The position numbers and the translations under genes were made by a program. From the NCBI RefSeq assembly GCF_000702585.1, contig NZ_JNIQ01000001.1, forward strand, positions 1,307,001 through 1,371,000: a stretch of DNA of 64,000 nt, read 5' to 3'. Below the pieces are notes generated by a model. The model was not told where the DNA came from. It saw only the letters and a list, made by a program, of their open reading frames with translations, and did not search any database. This stretch comes from Exiguobacterium aurantiacum DSM 6208 (GTDB lineage Bacteria > Bacillota > Bacilli > Exiguobacteriales > Exiguobacteriaceae). This document shows, in pieces, positions 1-10,609 of this stretch (position 1 is the first letter of the stretch; the number at the start of each line of letters is the position of its first letter).

Positions 1-344
<344 letters not shown>

Positions 345-353
345 TTAGAAAGA

Positions 354-1061
354 TTATGGGACAAGAATGCCGTAAACCAATGCGGCGATGACCGCCCCGA
401 TGATTGGTCCGACGACCGGAATCCATGAATAGCCCCAGTCCGACGTCCCTTTGCCTTTGATTGGAAGAATCGCATGCGCAATCCGCGGCCCGAGGTCACG
501 TGCCGGGTTGATGGCATATCCCGTTGTACCACCAAGTGAGAGACCGATCGAGACAACGAGGAAACCGACGATGAGCGGATTCAAGCCGTCCGTGAACGTG
601 TTGGCCCCGAATGACAAAATTCCGAAGACGAGAACGAACGTACCAATGATTTCCCCGATCAAGTTGAACGGCGTGCTACGAATCCCTGGTGCGGTCGAGA
701 AGGTGGCCAGTTTGGCACCCGGATCGTCGGTCACATCATAGTGCGGTTTGTAGTGCACGAACACGAGGACGGCCCCGATGAACGCCCCGATAAACTGTGC
801 CAAGATGTAGGCTGGCACATCAGCCCAAGGGAATGAGCCTGCTGTCGCGAGCCCGACCGTGACGGCAGGGTTCAAGTGCGCCCCTCCGTAGATTCCGGCT
901 GCGTATACCCCGATCATAACGGCGAAGCCCCAACCGAACGTGATGACGACCCAACCTGCGTTCTCCGCTTTCGAATGACGGAGGACGACGCCGGCGACGA
1001 CACCGTTACCGAGCAAGATGAGTAGCATTGTACCAATAATTTCGCTGACGAATGCTGACAT
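354..1061 (-). CDS. glpF: glycerol uptake facilitator (aquaglyceroporin)
   Basis: Membrane channel of the MIP family that admits glycerol by facilitated diffusion. The 235-residue product has six hydrophobic segments in two repeats and both pore motifs: NPA at residues 64-66 and NPA at 185-187. The second is followed by Arg-Asp, the Asp being characteristic of glycerol-conducting rather than water-only channels. The ATG at 1061 is chosen because ggaaggga lies just upstream; an earlier ATG at 1082 in the same frame would place the Shine-Dalgarno inside the gene. It is first in an apparent glpF-glpK operon and has a good sigma-A promoter at 1105-1133. In Bacillus glpFK is controlled by GlpP antitermination and CcpA; no clean antiterminator hairpin is seen here. 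Confidence 0.96.
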   Translation of the reverse strand: MSAFVSEIIGTMLLILLGNGVVAGVVLRHSKAENAGWVVITFGWGFAVMIGVYAAGIYGGAHLNPAVTVGLATAGSFPWADVPAYILAQFIGAFIGAVLVFVHYKPHYDVTDDPGAKLATFSTAPGIRSTPFNLIGEIIGTFVLVFGILSFGANTFTDGLNPLIVGFLVVSIGLSLGGTTGYAINPARDLGPRIAHAILPIKGKGTSDWGYSWIPVVGPIIGAVIAALVYGILVP

Positions 1062-1104
1062 GTGATACTCCCTTCCTTCCATATTAAATTTGGCTTACCA
1101 CTTC

Positions 1105-1133
1105 ATTATATGCCCCAAATGTAAGCGTTTCAA
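1105..1133 (-). promoter_or_regulatory. sigma-A promoter of glpF
   Basis: On the minus strand TTGAAA (1133-1128) and TATAAT (1110-1105) are separated by exactly 17 bases, a near-consensus sigma-A promoter 44 bases before the glpF start. The -35 region runs into TTGAAACGCTTACA, which resembles a catabolite-responsive element but is one base short of the cre consensus spacing, so CcpA control here is only a guess. Confidence 0.75.
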
Positions 1134-1144
1134 AACCGAATATG

Positions 1145-1175
1145 CAAAAAAAGCCACTTTTCTTATGAAAAGTGG
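1145..1175 (-). terminator. rho-independent terminator of the TauE/SafE gene
   Basis: Minus-strand hairpin with stem ccacttttc / gaaaagtgg (1175-1154) followed by a run of seven T. It overlaps the stop codon of the upstream exporter gene (1163-1165) and separates it from the glpF promoter. Confidence 0.85.
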
Positions 1176-2017
1176 TTTTGATTGACAATACGCCGTTTGA
1201 AGTCGAGTCCAATCCCGACAAGAAAAGCGAGCAGGACCGCCAAACTGACGTACGCGAGCGGCGCATAGACGGCGGCACCAAGATCGAGCGCGATTGAGGT
1301 GATGACGGCCATATACAACCAGGCGAGTCGGTTAGAGATTTCTTTATCGTGATAGCGATTCGTGAGCGTGGCGCCGAACGGGGCCCCGATGAAAGCGCCG
1401 ATGACCAACGCGAGCGGTGTCACGTAGTCGAGCGACAGCGATGGGAGATAACCGACGAGTCCGCCGAGCGAGATGAACAGGACGGCAGCCAGGCTCGTCC
1501 CGACCCCGCGATGTGTCGAGAAGCCGAGCCAACTGACGAGGAGCGGGACGATGATGAAACCGCCACCGATGCCTAGGAGTGCCGACAACAGCCCGGCCAT
1601 CATCCCGATGACGAGGGCGGCAAGCAGCGATGATTTTTTCGGCTTCTGCGGTTTAGATGTTTTCTTTAATAGCGTAACGGCAAAATAAGATAGGATAGCC
1701 AGATAAAATAGATTGAGCAACCAATCGTACGTCCCCGAGATGGCGAGGACGAGGCGGCTCGACAGTTGTGCCGTCACGGCACCGACGAGTCCGATCGTCA
1801 CACCCGTCGGCCACGACACGTTGCCGAGCGACGTATGCTTTTTCGCACCTGACAGGCTCGTTCCGACGACGAACAGAAGGGACGTCGCGACGGCCTCGGC
1901 CGCCGAGTATCCACTGAAGAGCAGCACCGGGACGATGATGACACCACCGCCGATGCCGAAAAATCCGGACAACGCGCCGACGAGGGCACCGAGCGGGATG
2001 AAGAGCAATGACCACAT
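1163..2017 (-). CDS. TauE/SafE family sulfite-type exporter
   Basis: Integral membrane protein of the TauE/SafE (UPF0721, DUF81) family, members of which move sulfite, sulfonates or similar anions. The 284 residues hold about eight hydrophobic segments and the family's paired glycine-rich blocks: GALSGFFGIGGGVIIVP near the N-terminus and GLLSALLGIGGGFIIVP in the middle, showing the internal duplication. ATG at 2017 is preferred to an in-frame GTG at 2047, although neither has a strong ribosome site. The gene has its own terminator and the divergent uvrB promoter lies behind it, so it is probably monocistronic. The substrate cannot be told from sequence. Confidence 0.88.
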   Translation of the reverse strand: MWSLLFIPLGALVGALSGFFGIGGGVIIVPVLLFSGYSAAEAVATSLLFVVGTSLSGAKKHTSLGNVSWPTGVTIGLVGAVTAQLSSRLVLAISGTYDWLLNLFYLAILSYFAVTLLKKTSKPQKPKKSSLLAALVIGMMAGLLSALLGIGGGFIIVPLLVSWLGFSTHRGVGTSLAAVLFISLGGLVGYLPSLSLDYVTPLALVIGAFIGAPFGATLTNRYHDKEISNRLAWLYMAVITSIALDLGAAVYAPLAYVSLAVLLAFLVGIGLDFKRRIVNQNHFS

Positions 2018-2094
2018 GATGACCAACTCGTTTCTCAGTAGATTCACTTTTCATCATACTGAAAAGCGGGACGGTTTGGGAAGCGTGTCAGAAG

Positions 2095-2108
2095 CGAATA
2101 TTTGTTCG
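2095..2108. promoter_or_regulatory. LexA (DinR) box in the uvrB promoter
   Basis: CGAATATTTGTTCG matches the Bacillus SOS consensus CGAAC-N4-GTTCG with one mismatch. It sits in the -35 position of the uvrB promoter, whose -10 is TATAAT at 2118-2123 with an extended TG at 2115-2116. LexA binding here would block initiation until DNA damage, as known for uvrBA in Bacillus. Confidence 0.82.
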
Positions 2109-2161
2109 TGTATGTGCTATAATCAAGTCAATATGCAAGGAACAGAAAGCGAGGAATATAC

Positions 2162-4138
2162 ATGGACAAGATCAACGTTCCGTTCGAATTACAATCGGAA
2201 TACAGTCCGGCAGGTGACCAGCCGGAGGCGATTCGAGAGCTCGTCGAAGGGGTCAACCGAGGCGACCGTTACCAGACGCTGCTCGGTGCGACGGGTACCG
2301 GTAAGACGTTCACCGTGTCGAACGTCATCCAAGAAGTGAAGAAGCCGACGCTCGTCCTAGCCCACAACAAGACGCTCGCCGGCCAACTCTATTCCGAGTT
2401 CAAAGAGTTTTTCCCGAACAACGCCGTCGAATATTTCGTCAGCTATTACGATTACTATCAGCCGGAGGCGTACGTGCCTTCGACCGACACGTTCATCGAG
2501 AAAGACGCCTCGATCAACGACGAGATCGACAAGCTCCGCCACTCGGCGACGTCGGCCTTGTTCGAGCGGGAAGACGTCATCATCGTCGCCTCGGTATCGT
2601 GCATCTACGGTCTCGGTAACCCGGAAGAGTATAACAGTCTCGTCTTGAGCCTCCGGGTCGGGAAAGAGCTCGGACGTGACCAGATGCTCCGCAAGCTGAT
2701 CGACATTCAATACGAGCGGAACGACATCGATTTCCAGCGCGGCCGGTTCCGTGTGCGCGGAGACGTCGTCGAGATCTTCCCGGCCTCACGCGACGAGCAG
2801 TGCTTGCGCGTCGAGTTTTTCGGTGACGAGATCGACCGCATCCGTGAGATGGACCCGCTCACCGGTGAGATCATCGCCGACCGGGAACACGTCTCGATCT
2901 TCCCGGCATCCCACTTCGTCACCCGCGACGAGAAGCTGCAAAAAGCGATCGTCAACATCGAGGCCGAGCTTGAAGAGCAGCTCGCGAAGTTCCGGGAGGA
3001 AGGAAAACTGCTCGAAGCGCAACGGCTCGAGCAGCGGACGAACTATGACCTCGAGATGATGCGTGAGATGGGCTACTGCTCAGGCATCGAGAACTATTCG
3101 CGACACTTGAACTTGACGGAGGCAGGGGCGACGCCATACACGCTCATCGACTACTTCCCGAAAGACTTCTTGCTCGTCGCCGATGAGTCGCACGTGACGC
3201 TCCCGCAAGTGCGCGGGATGTACAACGGAGACCAGGCCCGGAAACAAGTGCTCGTCGATCACGGCTTCCGGTTGCCATCGGCGAAAGACAACCGACCGCT
3301 CAAATTCGATGAGTTCGAGAAGAAGCTCAGTCAAGCGATCTTCATCTCGGCGACGCCGGGGCCGTATGAGCTCGAACATACACCGCATATGGTCGAACAG
3401 ATCATCCGGCCGACGGGACTCCTCGACCCGACGATCGAGATCCACCCGATCAAAGGCCAAATCGATTACTTGATGGACCAAATCCGCGAACGCATCAAAC
3501 GCGACGAGCGCGTCCTCGTGACAACGCTCACGAAGAAGATGGCCGAAGACTTATCGGACTATCTCCGGGAGGCGGGCATCAAGGTCAACTATATGCACTC
3601 GGAAATCAAGACGCTCGAGCGGATTGAGATCATCCGTGACCTGCGCCTCGGCAAGTACGACGTCCTCGTCGGCATCAACTTGCTCCGGGAAGGGCTCGAT
3701 ATCCCGGAAGTGAGTCTCGTCACGATCCTCGACGCCGACAAGGAAGGGTTCCTCCGTTCGGACCGTTCGCTCATCCAGACGATCGGCCGGGCGGCGCGGA
3801 ACTCGAACGGTCACGTCATCTTGTTCGCCGACAAGATGACCGACTCGATGACACGGGCGATCGAAGAGACCGACCGCCGGCGTTCGATCCAACAGGCGTA
3901 CAACGAAGAACACGGCATCACGCCGCAGACGATCCGGAAAGAAGTGCGCGGCGTCATCCGCGCGACGGTCGATGCCGAGGAAGAAGTGCTCGAGTCGCTC
4001 AGCTCGATGAAACCGGCCGAGCGCGAGGCGGCGATCGCCAAACTAGAAGAAGAGATGAAACAAGCGGCCCGCGACCTCCAGTTCGAGCGGGCGGCCGAAT
4101 TGCGTGACTTAATCTTGGAGTTGAAGGTAGGGAGTTAA
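2162..4138 (+). CDS. uvrB: excinuclease ABC subunit B
   Basis: DNA damage-verification helicase of nucleotide excision repair; it receives lesions from UvrA and recruits UvrC. The 658-residue product has Walker A GATGTGKT at 42-49, the beta-hairpin region [12 protein letters not shown] at about 93-104 that inserts between DNA strands, the helicase motif DESH near 338, the C-terminal helicase block ending QTIGRAARN, and a terminal UVR coiled-coil domain ([22 protein letters not shown]) that contacts UvrC. Length is normal for the family. It is followed directly by uvrA with no spacer, and a LexA box overlaps its promoter, so the pair is SOS-inducible. Confidence 0.98.
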   Translation: MDKINVPFELQSEYSPAGDQPEAIRELVEGVNRGDRYQTLLGATGTGKTFTVSNVIQEVKKPTLVLAHNKTLAGQLYSEFKEFFPNNAVEYFVSYYDYYQPEAYVPSTDTFIEKDASINDEIDKLRHSATSALFEREDVIIVASVSCIYGLGNPEEYNSLVLSLRVGKELGRDQMLRKLIDIQYERNDIDFQRGRFRVRGDVVEIFPASRDEQCLRVEFFGDEIDRIREMDPLTGEIIADREHVSIFPASHFVTRDEKLQKAIVNIEAELEEQLAKFREEGKLLEAQRLEQRTNYDLEMMREMGYCSGIENYSRHLNLTEAGATPYTLIDYFPKDFLLVADESHVTLPQVRGMYNGDQARKQVLVDHGFRLPSAKDNRPLKFDEFEKKLSQAIFISATPGPYELEHTPHMVEQIIRPTGLLDPTIEIHPIKGQIDYLMDQIRERIKRDERVLVTTLTKKMAEDLSDYLREAGIKVNYMHSEIKTLERIEIIRDLRLGKYDVLVGINLLREGLDIPEVSLVTILDADKEGFLRSDRSLIQTIGRAARNSNGHVILFADKMTDSMTRAIEETDRRRSIQQAYNEEHGITPQTIRKEVRGVIRATVDAEEEVLESLSSMKPAEREAAIAKLEEEMKQAARDLQFERAAELRDLILELKVGS

Positions 4139-7012
4139 ATGGCTGAAAAGAAAAATGCGATCGTCATCAAAGGGGCGCGCGTCAACAACTTGAAAAACAT
4201 CGATATCGAGATCCCGCGGGACCAGCTCGTCGTCTTGACGGGCTTGTCCGGTTCCGGGAAGTCCTCGCTCGCGTTCGACACGATTTACGCCGAAGGGCAG
4301 CGTCGTTACGTCGAGAGCCTGTCCGCCTATGCCCGTCAGTTCCTCGGGCAGATGGACAAACCGGACGTCGACACGATCGAGGGTCTCAGTCCGGCCATCT
4401 CGATTGACCAGAAGACGACGAGCCGCAACCCGCGCTCGACGGTCGGGACGGTCACCGAGATTTACGATTACTTACGACTCTTGTTCGCCCGCATCGGCAA
4501 ACCGGTCTGTCCGAACCACGGCATCGAGATCTCGAGCCAGACGATCTCGCAAATGGTCGACCAAGTGATGGAGCTTCCAGAGAAGACGCGTCTGCAGATC
4601 TTGGCGCCGATCGTCTCCGGGCGAAAAGGGACGCACGTCAAAGTGTTCGACTCACTCAAGAAAGAAGGGTTCGTCCGTGTCCGCGTCAACGGGGAGACGG
4701 TCGAATTGACGGAGGACATCGAACTCGACAAAAACAAGAAACATTCGATCGAAGTCGTCGTCGACCGGCTCGTCGTCCGACCAGACGTCGAAGGGCGTCT
4801 CGCCGACTCACTCGAGACGGCGCTCCGCCTTGCAGACGGCCGGGCCATCATCGACAAGATGGACGGGAGCGAGCTGTTGTTCAGCGAGCATCACGCCTGC
4901 CCGATTTGCGGCTTCTCGATCGGTGAACTCGAACCGCGCATGTTCTCGTTCAACTCACCGTTCGGCGCTTGTCCGACGTGTGACGGCCTCGGCACGAAAC
5001 TCGACGTCGACCCGGAACTCGTCATCCCGGACCCGTCGAAGACGTTGAAAGAAGGCGCGGTCGCCGCATGGCAACCGACGAGTTCACAATACTATCCGCA
5101 ACTGCTCGCCGCGATGTGCAACCACTTCGACATCGACATGGACGTGCCGTTCGAGCGCCTGTCCAAACGCGACCAGGACCTCGTCTTGAAAGGGACGGAC
5201 GAAGAGTCGTTCTTGTTCCGCTATGAGAACGACTTCGGTCAAGTCCGGACGAACACGATCTTCTTCGAAGGGGTGCTCCGTAACATCGAGCGCCGCTATA
5301 AAGAGACGACGTCCGACTATATCCGTGAACAGATGGAGATGTACATGGCGACACACGCCTGTCCGACGTGCAACGGCTATCGTCTGAAAGAAGAGACGCT
5401 CGCCGTCAAGATCACGGGGCAACATATCGGGCATGTGACCGAGCTGTCCGTCGTCAACGCCATCAAGCTGTTCGATTCGATCATGAACGAGCTGAGCGAG
5501 AAAGACATCGCCATCGCGCGCCTGATCTTGCAAGAGATTTGTGAGCGGCTCAGCTTCCTCAACAACGTCGGGCTCGACTACTTGACGTTGTCACGGGCGG
5601 CCGGGACGCTCTCGGGCGGGGAAGCGCAACGGATCCGTCTCGCCACGCAAATCGGTTCACGGCTCACGGGCGTCTTGTACGTCTTGGACGAACCGTCGAT
5701 CGGGCTCCATCAGCGCGACAACGACCGCTTGATCGCGACGCTCAAGCAGATGCGCGACATCGGCAACACACTCATCGTCGTCGAACATGACGAGGACACG
5801 ATGATGGAAGCCGACTACTTGATCGACATCGGACCGGGGGCGGGCGAGCATGGAGGCGAAGTCATTGCCGCCGGCACGCCGAAGCAGCTCATGAAAAACC
5901 GAAAATCGCTCACCGGTCAATATTTGGCCGGCAAGAAGTTCATCCCGCTCCCGGCGGAACGGAAAGTGCCGGACGAACGGTTCCTCAAAATCTTGAAGGC
6001 GGAAGAGAACAACTTGAAAGGGGTCGACGTCTCGATTCCGCTCGGCATGTTCATCGCCGTGACGGGCGTCTCCGGTTCCGGGAAGTCGACGCTCATCAAC
6101 GAGATTTTGTACAAGTCGCTCGCCCACCATATCAACCGGGCGAAAGCGAAGCCCGGGAAGCATAAGAAGATCGAGGGGCTCGACCAGATTGACAAAGTCA
6201 TCGACATCGACCAGTCCCCGATCGGACGGACGCCGCGCTCGAACCCGGCGACGTACACGGGCGTGTTCGACGATATCCGTGACGTGTTCGCCACGACGAA
6301 CGAGGCGAAGATGCGCGGCTATAAGAAAGGCCGCTTCAGTTTCAACGTCAAAGGCGGACGCTGCGAGGCATGCCGCGGGGACGGGATCATCAAGATCGAG
6401 ATGCACTTCCTCCCTGACGTGTACGTCCCGTGTGAGGTGTGTCACGGGAAACGCTATAACCGTGAGACGCTCGAAGTGAAGTACAAAGGCAAGACGATTG
6501 CCGACGTGCTCGACATGACGATCGAGGAAGGACTCGACTTCTTTGACAAAATTCCGAAAATCAAGCGGAAGATCCAGACGATCCATGACGTCGGTCTCGG
6601 CTACATGAAACTCGGCCAACCGGCGACCGAACTGTCGGGCGGGGAGGCGCAACGCGTCAAGCTCGCCTCCGAGCTCCATAAACGGTCGACCGGGAAGACG
6701 ATTTACATTTTGGACGAACCGACGACCGGGCTCCACGTCGACGATATCGCGCGCTTGTTGAAAGTGCTGCAACGTCTCGTCGAGAACGGGGACACGGTGC
6801 TCGTCATCGAGCATAACCTCGACGTCATCAAGTCGGCCGACTACTTGATCGACCTCGGCCCTGAAGGCGGGGACGGCGGTGGCACGATCGTCGCGACGGG
6901 GACGCCAGAAGAGGTCGCTGAGGTCGCGGCGTCGTATACCGGCAAGTATTTGAAGCCGGTGTTAGAGCGCGATGCGGATCGGGCGAAACCGAAAGCAGGA
7001 AAACGGAAGTAA
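4139..7012 (+). CDS. uvrA: excinuclease ABC subunit A
   Basis: ATPase of the ABC superfamily that scans DNA for bulky lesions as a UvrA2-UvrB complex. The 957-residue product has two ATP-binding modules, with Walker [10 protein letters not shown] at 35-43 and a second GVSGSGKST at about 643. There are two LSGGEAQR signature motifs, a CPIC...CPTC zinc module near residue 255-285, and a second CEAC...CEVC zinc finger near 742-769 used in DNA binding. The ATG abuts the uvrB stop, and GTAGGGAG inside the uvrB end serves as ribosome site, indicating translational coupling. Full length. Confidence 0.98.
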   Translation: MAEKKNAIVIKGARVNNLKNIDIEIPRDQLVVLTGLSGSGKSSLAFDTIYAEGQRRYVESLSAYARQFLGQMDKPDVDTIEGLSPAISIDQKTTSRNPRSTVGTVTEIYDYLRLLFARIGKPVCPNHGIEISSQTISQMVDQVMELPEKTRLQILAPIVSGRKGTHVKVFDSLKKEGFVRVRVNGETVELTEDIELDKNKKHSIEVVVDRLVVRPDVEGRLADSLETALRLADGRAIIDKMDGSELLFSEHHACPICGFSIGELEPRMFSFNSPFGACPTCDGLGTKLDVDPELVIPDPSKTLKEGAVAAWQPTSSQYYPQLLAAMCNHFDIDMDVPFERLSKRDQDLVLKGTDEESFLFRYENDFGQVRTNTIFFEGVLRNIERRYKETTSDYIREQMEMYMATHACPTCNGYRLKEETLAVKITGQHIGHVTELSVVNAIKLFDSIMNELSEKDIAIARLILQEICERLSFLNNVGLDYLTLSRAAGTLSGGEAQRIRLATQIGSRLTGVLYVLDEPSIGLHQRDNDRLIATLKQMRDIGNTLIVVEHDEDTMMEADYLIDIGPGAGEHGGEVIAAGTPKQLMKNRKSLTGQYLAGKKFIPLPAERKVPDERFLKILKAEENNLKGVDVSIPLGMFIAVTGVSGSGKSTLINEILYKSLAHHINRAKAKPGKHKKIEGLDQIDKVIDIDQSPIGRTPRSNPATYTGVFDDIRDVFATTNEAKMRGYKKGRFSFNVKGGRCEACRGDGIIKIEMHFLPDVYVPCEVCHGKRYNRETLEVKYKGKTIADVLDMTIEEGLDFFDKIPKIKRKIQTIHDVGLGYMKLGQPATELSGGEAQRVKLASELHKRSTGKTIYILDEPTTGLHVDDIARLLKVLQRLVENGDTVLVIEHNLDVIKSADYLIDLGPEGGDGGGTIVATGTPEEVAEVAASYTGKYLKPVLERDADRAKPKAGKRK

Positions 7013-7077
7013 GGTATAGAAATGATGAGAAACGGGAACATGATTGACGTGTAACCAAATCGAAGGGGGAAACGAAC

Positions 7078-8247
7078 GTGAAACAAGAAATGCGTGAACT
7101 GATTCTCCAGCAAGTAAAAGACGGCAAGTTGACGATCGAGGAAGGGATGACCCAGCTCGAACGGCTCGAGAAGTTAGAGCCGGAGCGCGTCCAAGCGCTC
7201 GAAGAGTATCAAGAGACGGAAAAGGTCGACGCGTACTCGGTCGAGTCGCTGACGACGAAACTGACGTCCGCGGTCGAAGGGCTCGTCACGAAGCTTCGTG
7301 ACAGCGACTTCTCGTTCAGCTCGAACTTCGGGCCGGAAGTGACGTACTCGAAATCGTTCCCGTTCACCGGGAAAGACATCTCGCTCGACTTGTTCAACGC
7401 CTCGGCGACGATCGTCTCGTCGGACAACGAGGAGTGCGAACTGATCGTCACGGGCCGCCCGCTCCGGCAACAGGATGCGGACAAGGCGCTCGAACAGCTC
7501 CAATCGGCGGTGAAGCATTCCGTCATCGGTGACCGCCTCGTCGTATCGCTCCGAGACAAGCTCGTCCGCGCACACGTCGAACTGTATGTCCCGCATCATC
7601 ATTTCGACCATCTTCACGTCCAGACGCTCAACGGGGAAGTCCGTGCCGACGGGCTCGACGTCGAGAGCGTCCGCGTCCAGACGGCGAACGGCCGCGTCGT
7701 GCTCCATGACGTGCATGCGTCGGAACTGTTGCTCAACACGGGCAACGGCACGGTCGAGGTCGACGGTGTCGAGACGGAACTCGTCCACGTCCGGACCGGA
7801 AACGGTGCGGTCATCGTGAGCGGGAAGTATGACAAGGCGTCGCTCAAAACCGGGAACGGCAACATCCGGGCCGAGCTCGCGACGGCACGTGCGGCCAAGC
7901 TCGAACTCGCTTCGCTCGCCGGTAACGTCCGTCTCGTCTTGCCGCACGGTGTCGAGGTCGAAGGGGAGCTCGAGACGAACTTCGGTGGACTCCACTGCAA
8001 CTTGGACGAACTCGAGATCGTCCGCGACCGGAAAGACGTCGCTCAGCGCCGTCTCGAATTCGTATCAGGCCGCGGGCAGACGCCGCGCATCGAAGTCGAG
8101 GCCGGCACACGTACCGGCACAATCGACCTCGAGCACGGTTCACAGCACCCGCCGTCGACGTTCCTCGAGGAAGACAAGCACGAACCGGTTGACCCGGTCG
8201 ATCCGGTCAATCCCGGCGACTTGAACAACCCGTTCCATCAGAAGTGA
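7078..8247 (+). CDS. DUF4097 family protein, YvlB-like
   Basis: Function unknown. The 389-residue product starts with a short helical region (SHOCT-like, DGKLTIEEGMTQLERLEKL) and continues into a DUF4097 beta-rich repeat region at about 170-330. There the pattern T-G-N-G/T-A-N-G recurs every 20-25 residues (TANGRV, TGNGTV, TGNGAV, TGNGNI), as expected for a right-handed beta-helix. The C-terminal tail is acidic and proline-rich (repeated DPV). It has no signal peptide. The start is GTG with gaaggggga upstream. In B. subtilis yvlB also follows uvrBA and belongs to a cell-envelope stress cluster with a PspC protein, but no PspC gene is present here. Confidence 0.8.
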   Translation: MKQEMRELILQQVKDGKLTIEEGMTQLERLEKLEPERVQALEEYQETEKVDAYSVESLTTKLTSAVEGLVTKLRDSDFSFSSNFGPEVTYSKSFPFTGKDISLDLFNASATIVSSDNEECELIVTGRPLRQQDADKALEQLQSAVKHSVIGDRLVVSLRDKLVRAHVELYVPHHHFDHLHVQTLNGEVRADGLDVESVRVQTANGRVVLHDVHASELLLNTGNGTVEVDGVETELVHVRTGNGAVIVSGKYDKASLKTGNGNIRAELATARAAKLELASLAGNVRLVLPHGVEVEGELETNFGGLHCNLDELEIVRDRKDVAQRRLEFVSGRGQTPRIEVEAGTRTGTIDLEHGSQHPPSTFLEEDKHEPVDPVDPVNPGDLNNPFHQK

Positions 8248-8301
8248 CGACCGACCCGAAGACAAATGAATTGTTCGGTCGTATGTCGAACGAACGATAA
8301 A

Positions 8302-8339
8302 AAGAACGCCCGAAGGCATCGTGCCTTCGGGCGTTCTTT
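8302..8339. terminator. bidirectional terminator
   Basis: Perfect inverted repeat aagaacgcccgaaggca / tgccttcgggcgttctt with T-runs on both strands. It ends the DUF4097 gene on the plus strand and the convergent small membrane protein gene on the minus strand. Confidence 0.93.
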
Positions 8340-8341
8340 CG

Positions 8342-8698
8342 TCACAGGTTCATTTCATACTCCATCTGTTCCCAATCCATCATCGGGGCATCATACAACG
8401 TGAACGAGCCGATGATCAACAAGATGATCAAGATCGGTCCGGCGATGAGCAAGAAGATCCCGAGGTTCCGCATCTTCTTCGACCGGTTCCAGTAGAAGAT
8501 GATGGCGACGATCATCGACAGGAGCGAGCCCGACAAGAAGACGCCGACGATGTTCAAGATGAACAACAAGAGCACGGTTTCGTTTTTCGTCGTGGTATAT
8601 TCGCGCCACATATCGATGAGCGACTTGATCAAATAGACGAGCGCCGCGATCCCGACGATAAAAATAAAGACGATGGCAATCAAAAATAGTGAGTTCAT
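8342..8698 (-). CDS. hypothetical small membrane protein
   Basis: A 118-residue protein with an N-terminal hydrophobic segment (residues 4-26), a second at about 43-67 and a third at about 79-100, separated by short charged loops including WREYTTTKNE and YWNRSKKMRN. No family is recognised. The start ATG at 8698 is preceded by atgaggaggtg, a strong ribosome site. It stands alone, convergent with the DUF4097 gene and divergent from hprK. Confidence 0.7.
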   Translation of the reverse strand: MNSLFLIAIVFIFIVGIAALVYLIKSLIDMWREYTTTKNETVLLLFILNIVGVFLSGSLLSMIVAIIFYWNRSKKMRNLGIFLLIAGPILIILLIIGSFTLYDAPMMDWEQMEYEMNL

Positions 8699-8852
8699 GC
8701 GTTTTTCACCTCCTCATATGGTCTATACCCGTTCTACGAAATGTTGGCCGATTAGTTTCATTTCTTTTTTCTGACACGCCGCGACTCACTTTCGCTGACA
8801 CGAACGCGTGAGAGCTATGATACAATAATGAGCGTGAAAGGGGCAGATACTC

Positions 8853-9791
8853 ATGCAAAATATCGTACGCACGGCTCAACTTGTTGAGCGCTTCAAACTT
8901 CAAGTCATTTCCGGTGAAGAAGGACTCCATCGTCCGATCGCCACACCAGACCTCAGTCGTCCAGGACTCGTCCTCGCCGGCTACTATACCCACTATGCGA
9001 AAAATCGCCTGCAAGTGCTCGGGAAGACGGAGCTCACGTTCTACGCGAGCCTGTCTGAAGAGAGCCGGCGCGAGCGGGCGAAGATCTTGTGCACGGAATC
9101 GACACCGGGCATCCTCATCACCCGCGGTTTCGATATCCCGAAAGAGATCGAAGAAGAGGCTGAGACGGCGAACGTGCCGCTCATGCGCACGAACGCGGTG
9201 ACGACGTCGATCGAGTCGCAGATCACGAACTTCCTCGAGATGGAACTCGCACCGATGACGGCGATGCACGGCGTGCTCGTCGACATTTATGGCGTCGGCG
9301 TCCTCATCAAAGGGCAGAGCGGCGTCGGGAAATCCGAGACCGCGCTCGAACTCGTCAAGCGGGGGCACCGCCTCGTCGCCGACGATTCGGTCGAGATCCG
9401 TCAGACGGGCGACCAATTGCTCGTCGGGTCGGCACCGAAACTGATCCGTCACTTGCTCGAGATTCGCGGGATCGGCATCATCGATGTCATGACGCTGTTC
9501 GGGGCCGGAGCCGTCCGGTCACATAAGAAGATCAGCTTGATCATCAACCTTGAGAACTGGGATGCGGGCAAAGTGTATGACCGCGTCGGGCTCGACCACA
9601 ACACGATGAAAATCATCGACAGCGAAGTGCCGCTCCTCACGATCCCGGTCCGCCCGGGACGTAACTTGGCCGTCATCGTCGAAGTCGCGGCGATGAACTA
9701 CCGCCTGCAAAACATGGGCATCAATACCGCGGAAGAGTTCGCCGAACGTCTCGCGAACGCAATCCACGATAACGAAGGGGACATGGAATAA
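8853..9791 (+). CDS. hprK: HPr kinase/phosphorylase
   Basis: Bifunctional enzyme that phosphorylates HPr on Ser46 with ATP and removes the phosphate by phosphorolysis, setting carbon catabolite control through CcpA. The 312-residue product has the family P-loop GQSGVGKS at 154-161, catalytic His139 in MHG, ADDSVEI after it, and the HprK signature [11 protein letters not shown] at 202-212. It is the first gene of a tightly packed group: its stop overlaps the lgt start by one base (TAATG). The canonical CcpA sites at cstA and near putB in this window would be downstream targets of this signalling. Confidence 0.98.
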   Translation: MQNIVRTAQLVERFKLQVISGEEGLHRPIATPDLSRPGLVLAGYYTHYAKNRLQVLGKTELTFYASLSEESRRERAKILCTESTPGILITRGFDIPKEIEEEAETANVPLMRTNAVTTSIESQITNFLEMELAPMTAMHGVLVDIYGVGVLIKGQSGVGKSETALELVKRGHRLVADDSVEIRQTGDQLLVGSAPKLIRHLLEIRGIGIIDVMTLFGAGAVRSHKKISLIINLENWDAGKVYDRVGLDHNTMKIIDSEVPLLTIPVRPGRNLAVIVEVAAMNYRLQNMGINTAEEFAERLANAIHDNEGDME

Positions 9792-10609
9792 TGGTGAAAC
9801 CGACGTTTGACCGTGTAGCGTTCGAGATCGGGTCGCTCCCGATTTACTGGTACGGAATGATCATCGCCTTCGGGGCGATGCTCGGACTCGTGCTCGCCTT
9901 GTTCGAGGCGAAACGCATCAACTATGATTCGGAGCGGCTCGTCGACGTCGTCATCTGGTCGATCCCGATCAGTATCGTCTTCGCCCGTCTCTACTATGTC
10001 GTCTTCCAATGGGACTACTACAGCCAAAACCTCGGACAGATCATCGATATCCGCCAAGGCGGGATCGCGATTCACGGTGCCATCTTCGGGGCGCTGCTCG
10101 TCGTCGTCATCTACAGCATGCGCAAGTCGATGTCGTTTTGGAAAGTGACGGACATTTTGGCGCCATCGCTCCTGCTCGGACAAGCCGTCGGGCGCTGGGG
10201 CAACTTCATGAACCAAGAAGCGCATGGGGCCGAGACGACGAGTCGTTTCTTGAAAGAGACGTTGTTCCTACCGGATTGGATCGTCAACCAGATGTATATC
10301 GACGGGGCATACTACTTGCCGACGTTCTTGTTCGAGAGCGTCTGGAACATCATCGGTGTCATCTTGCTCGTCGTCTGGCGCATGGTCGGCAACCCGCCGC
10401 GCGGCTACATCTTCTTGTCGTACCTCGTCTGGTACTCGATCGGCCGCTTCTACATTGAAGGACTCCGCACCGACAGCCTCATGGCCGGTGACCTGCGGAC
10501 GGCCCAACTCGTCTCGATCGCGATGATCATCTTCGGGATCGTCATGATGGTCGTGCGCCGCCATGCGAAACGTTACAATGACCCTTCAGAGAAAGGACTG
10601 TTTGATTGA
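9791..10609 (+). CDS. lgt: prolipoprotein diacylglyceryl transferase
   Basis: Membrane enzyme that attaches diacylglycerol from phosphatidylglycerol to the lipobox cysteine of prelipoproteins. The 272 residues carry about seven hydrophobic segments, the conserved HGAIFG block with His95, and the Lgt signature GRWGNFMNQEAHG at 134-146. The start overlaps the hprK stop and its own TGA overlaps the ppaX start by one base, so translation is probably coupled along hprK-lgt-ppaX, the same order as in B. subtilis. Confidence 0.97.
   Translation: MVKPTFDRVAFEIGSLPIYWYGMIIAFGAMLGLVLALFEAKRINYDSERLVDVVIWSIPISIVFARLYYVVFQWDYYSQNLGQIIDIRQGGIAIHGAIFGALLVVVIYSMRKSMSFWKVTDILAPSLLLGQAVGRWGNFMNQEAHGAETTSRFLKETLFLPDWIVNQMYIDGAYYLPTFLFESVWNIIGVILLVVWRMVGNPPRGYIFLSYLVWYSIGRFYIEGLRTDSLMAGDLRTAQLVSIAMIIFGIVMMVVRRHAKRYNDPSEKGLFD

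Noticed and set aside
1120-1135. cre site in the glpF promoter
   Set aside because: TTGAAACGCTTACA is one base short of cre spacing, so the half-sites are out of phase; reported only as a resemblance.
5657-6814. A 385-codon open frame antisense to uvrA, and similar long antisense frames at 44268-45440 and 48109-49299
   Set aside because: They are exact shadows of strongly conserved genes, created by the high GC at third codon positions. They have Arg/Asp/Val-rich low-complexity translations and no ribosome sites.
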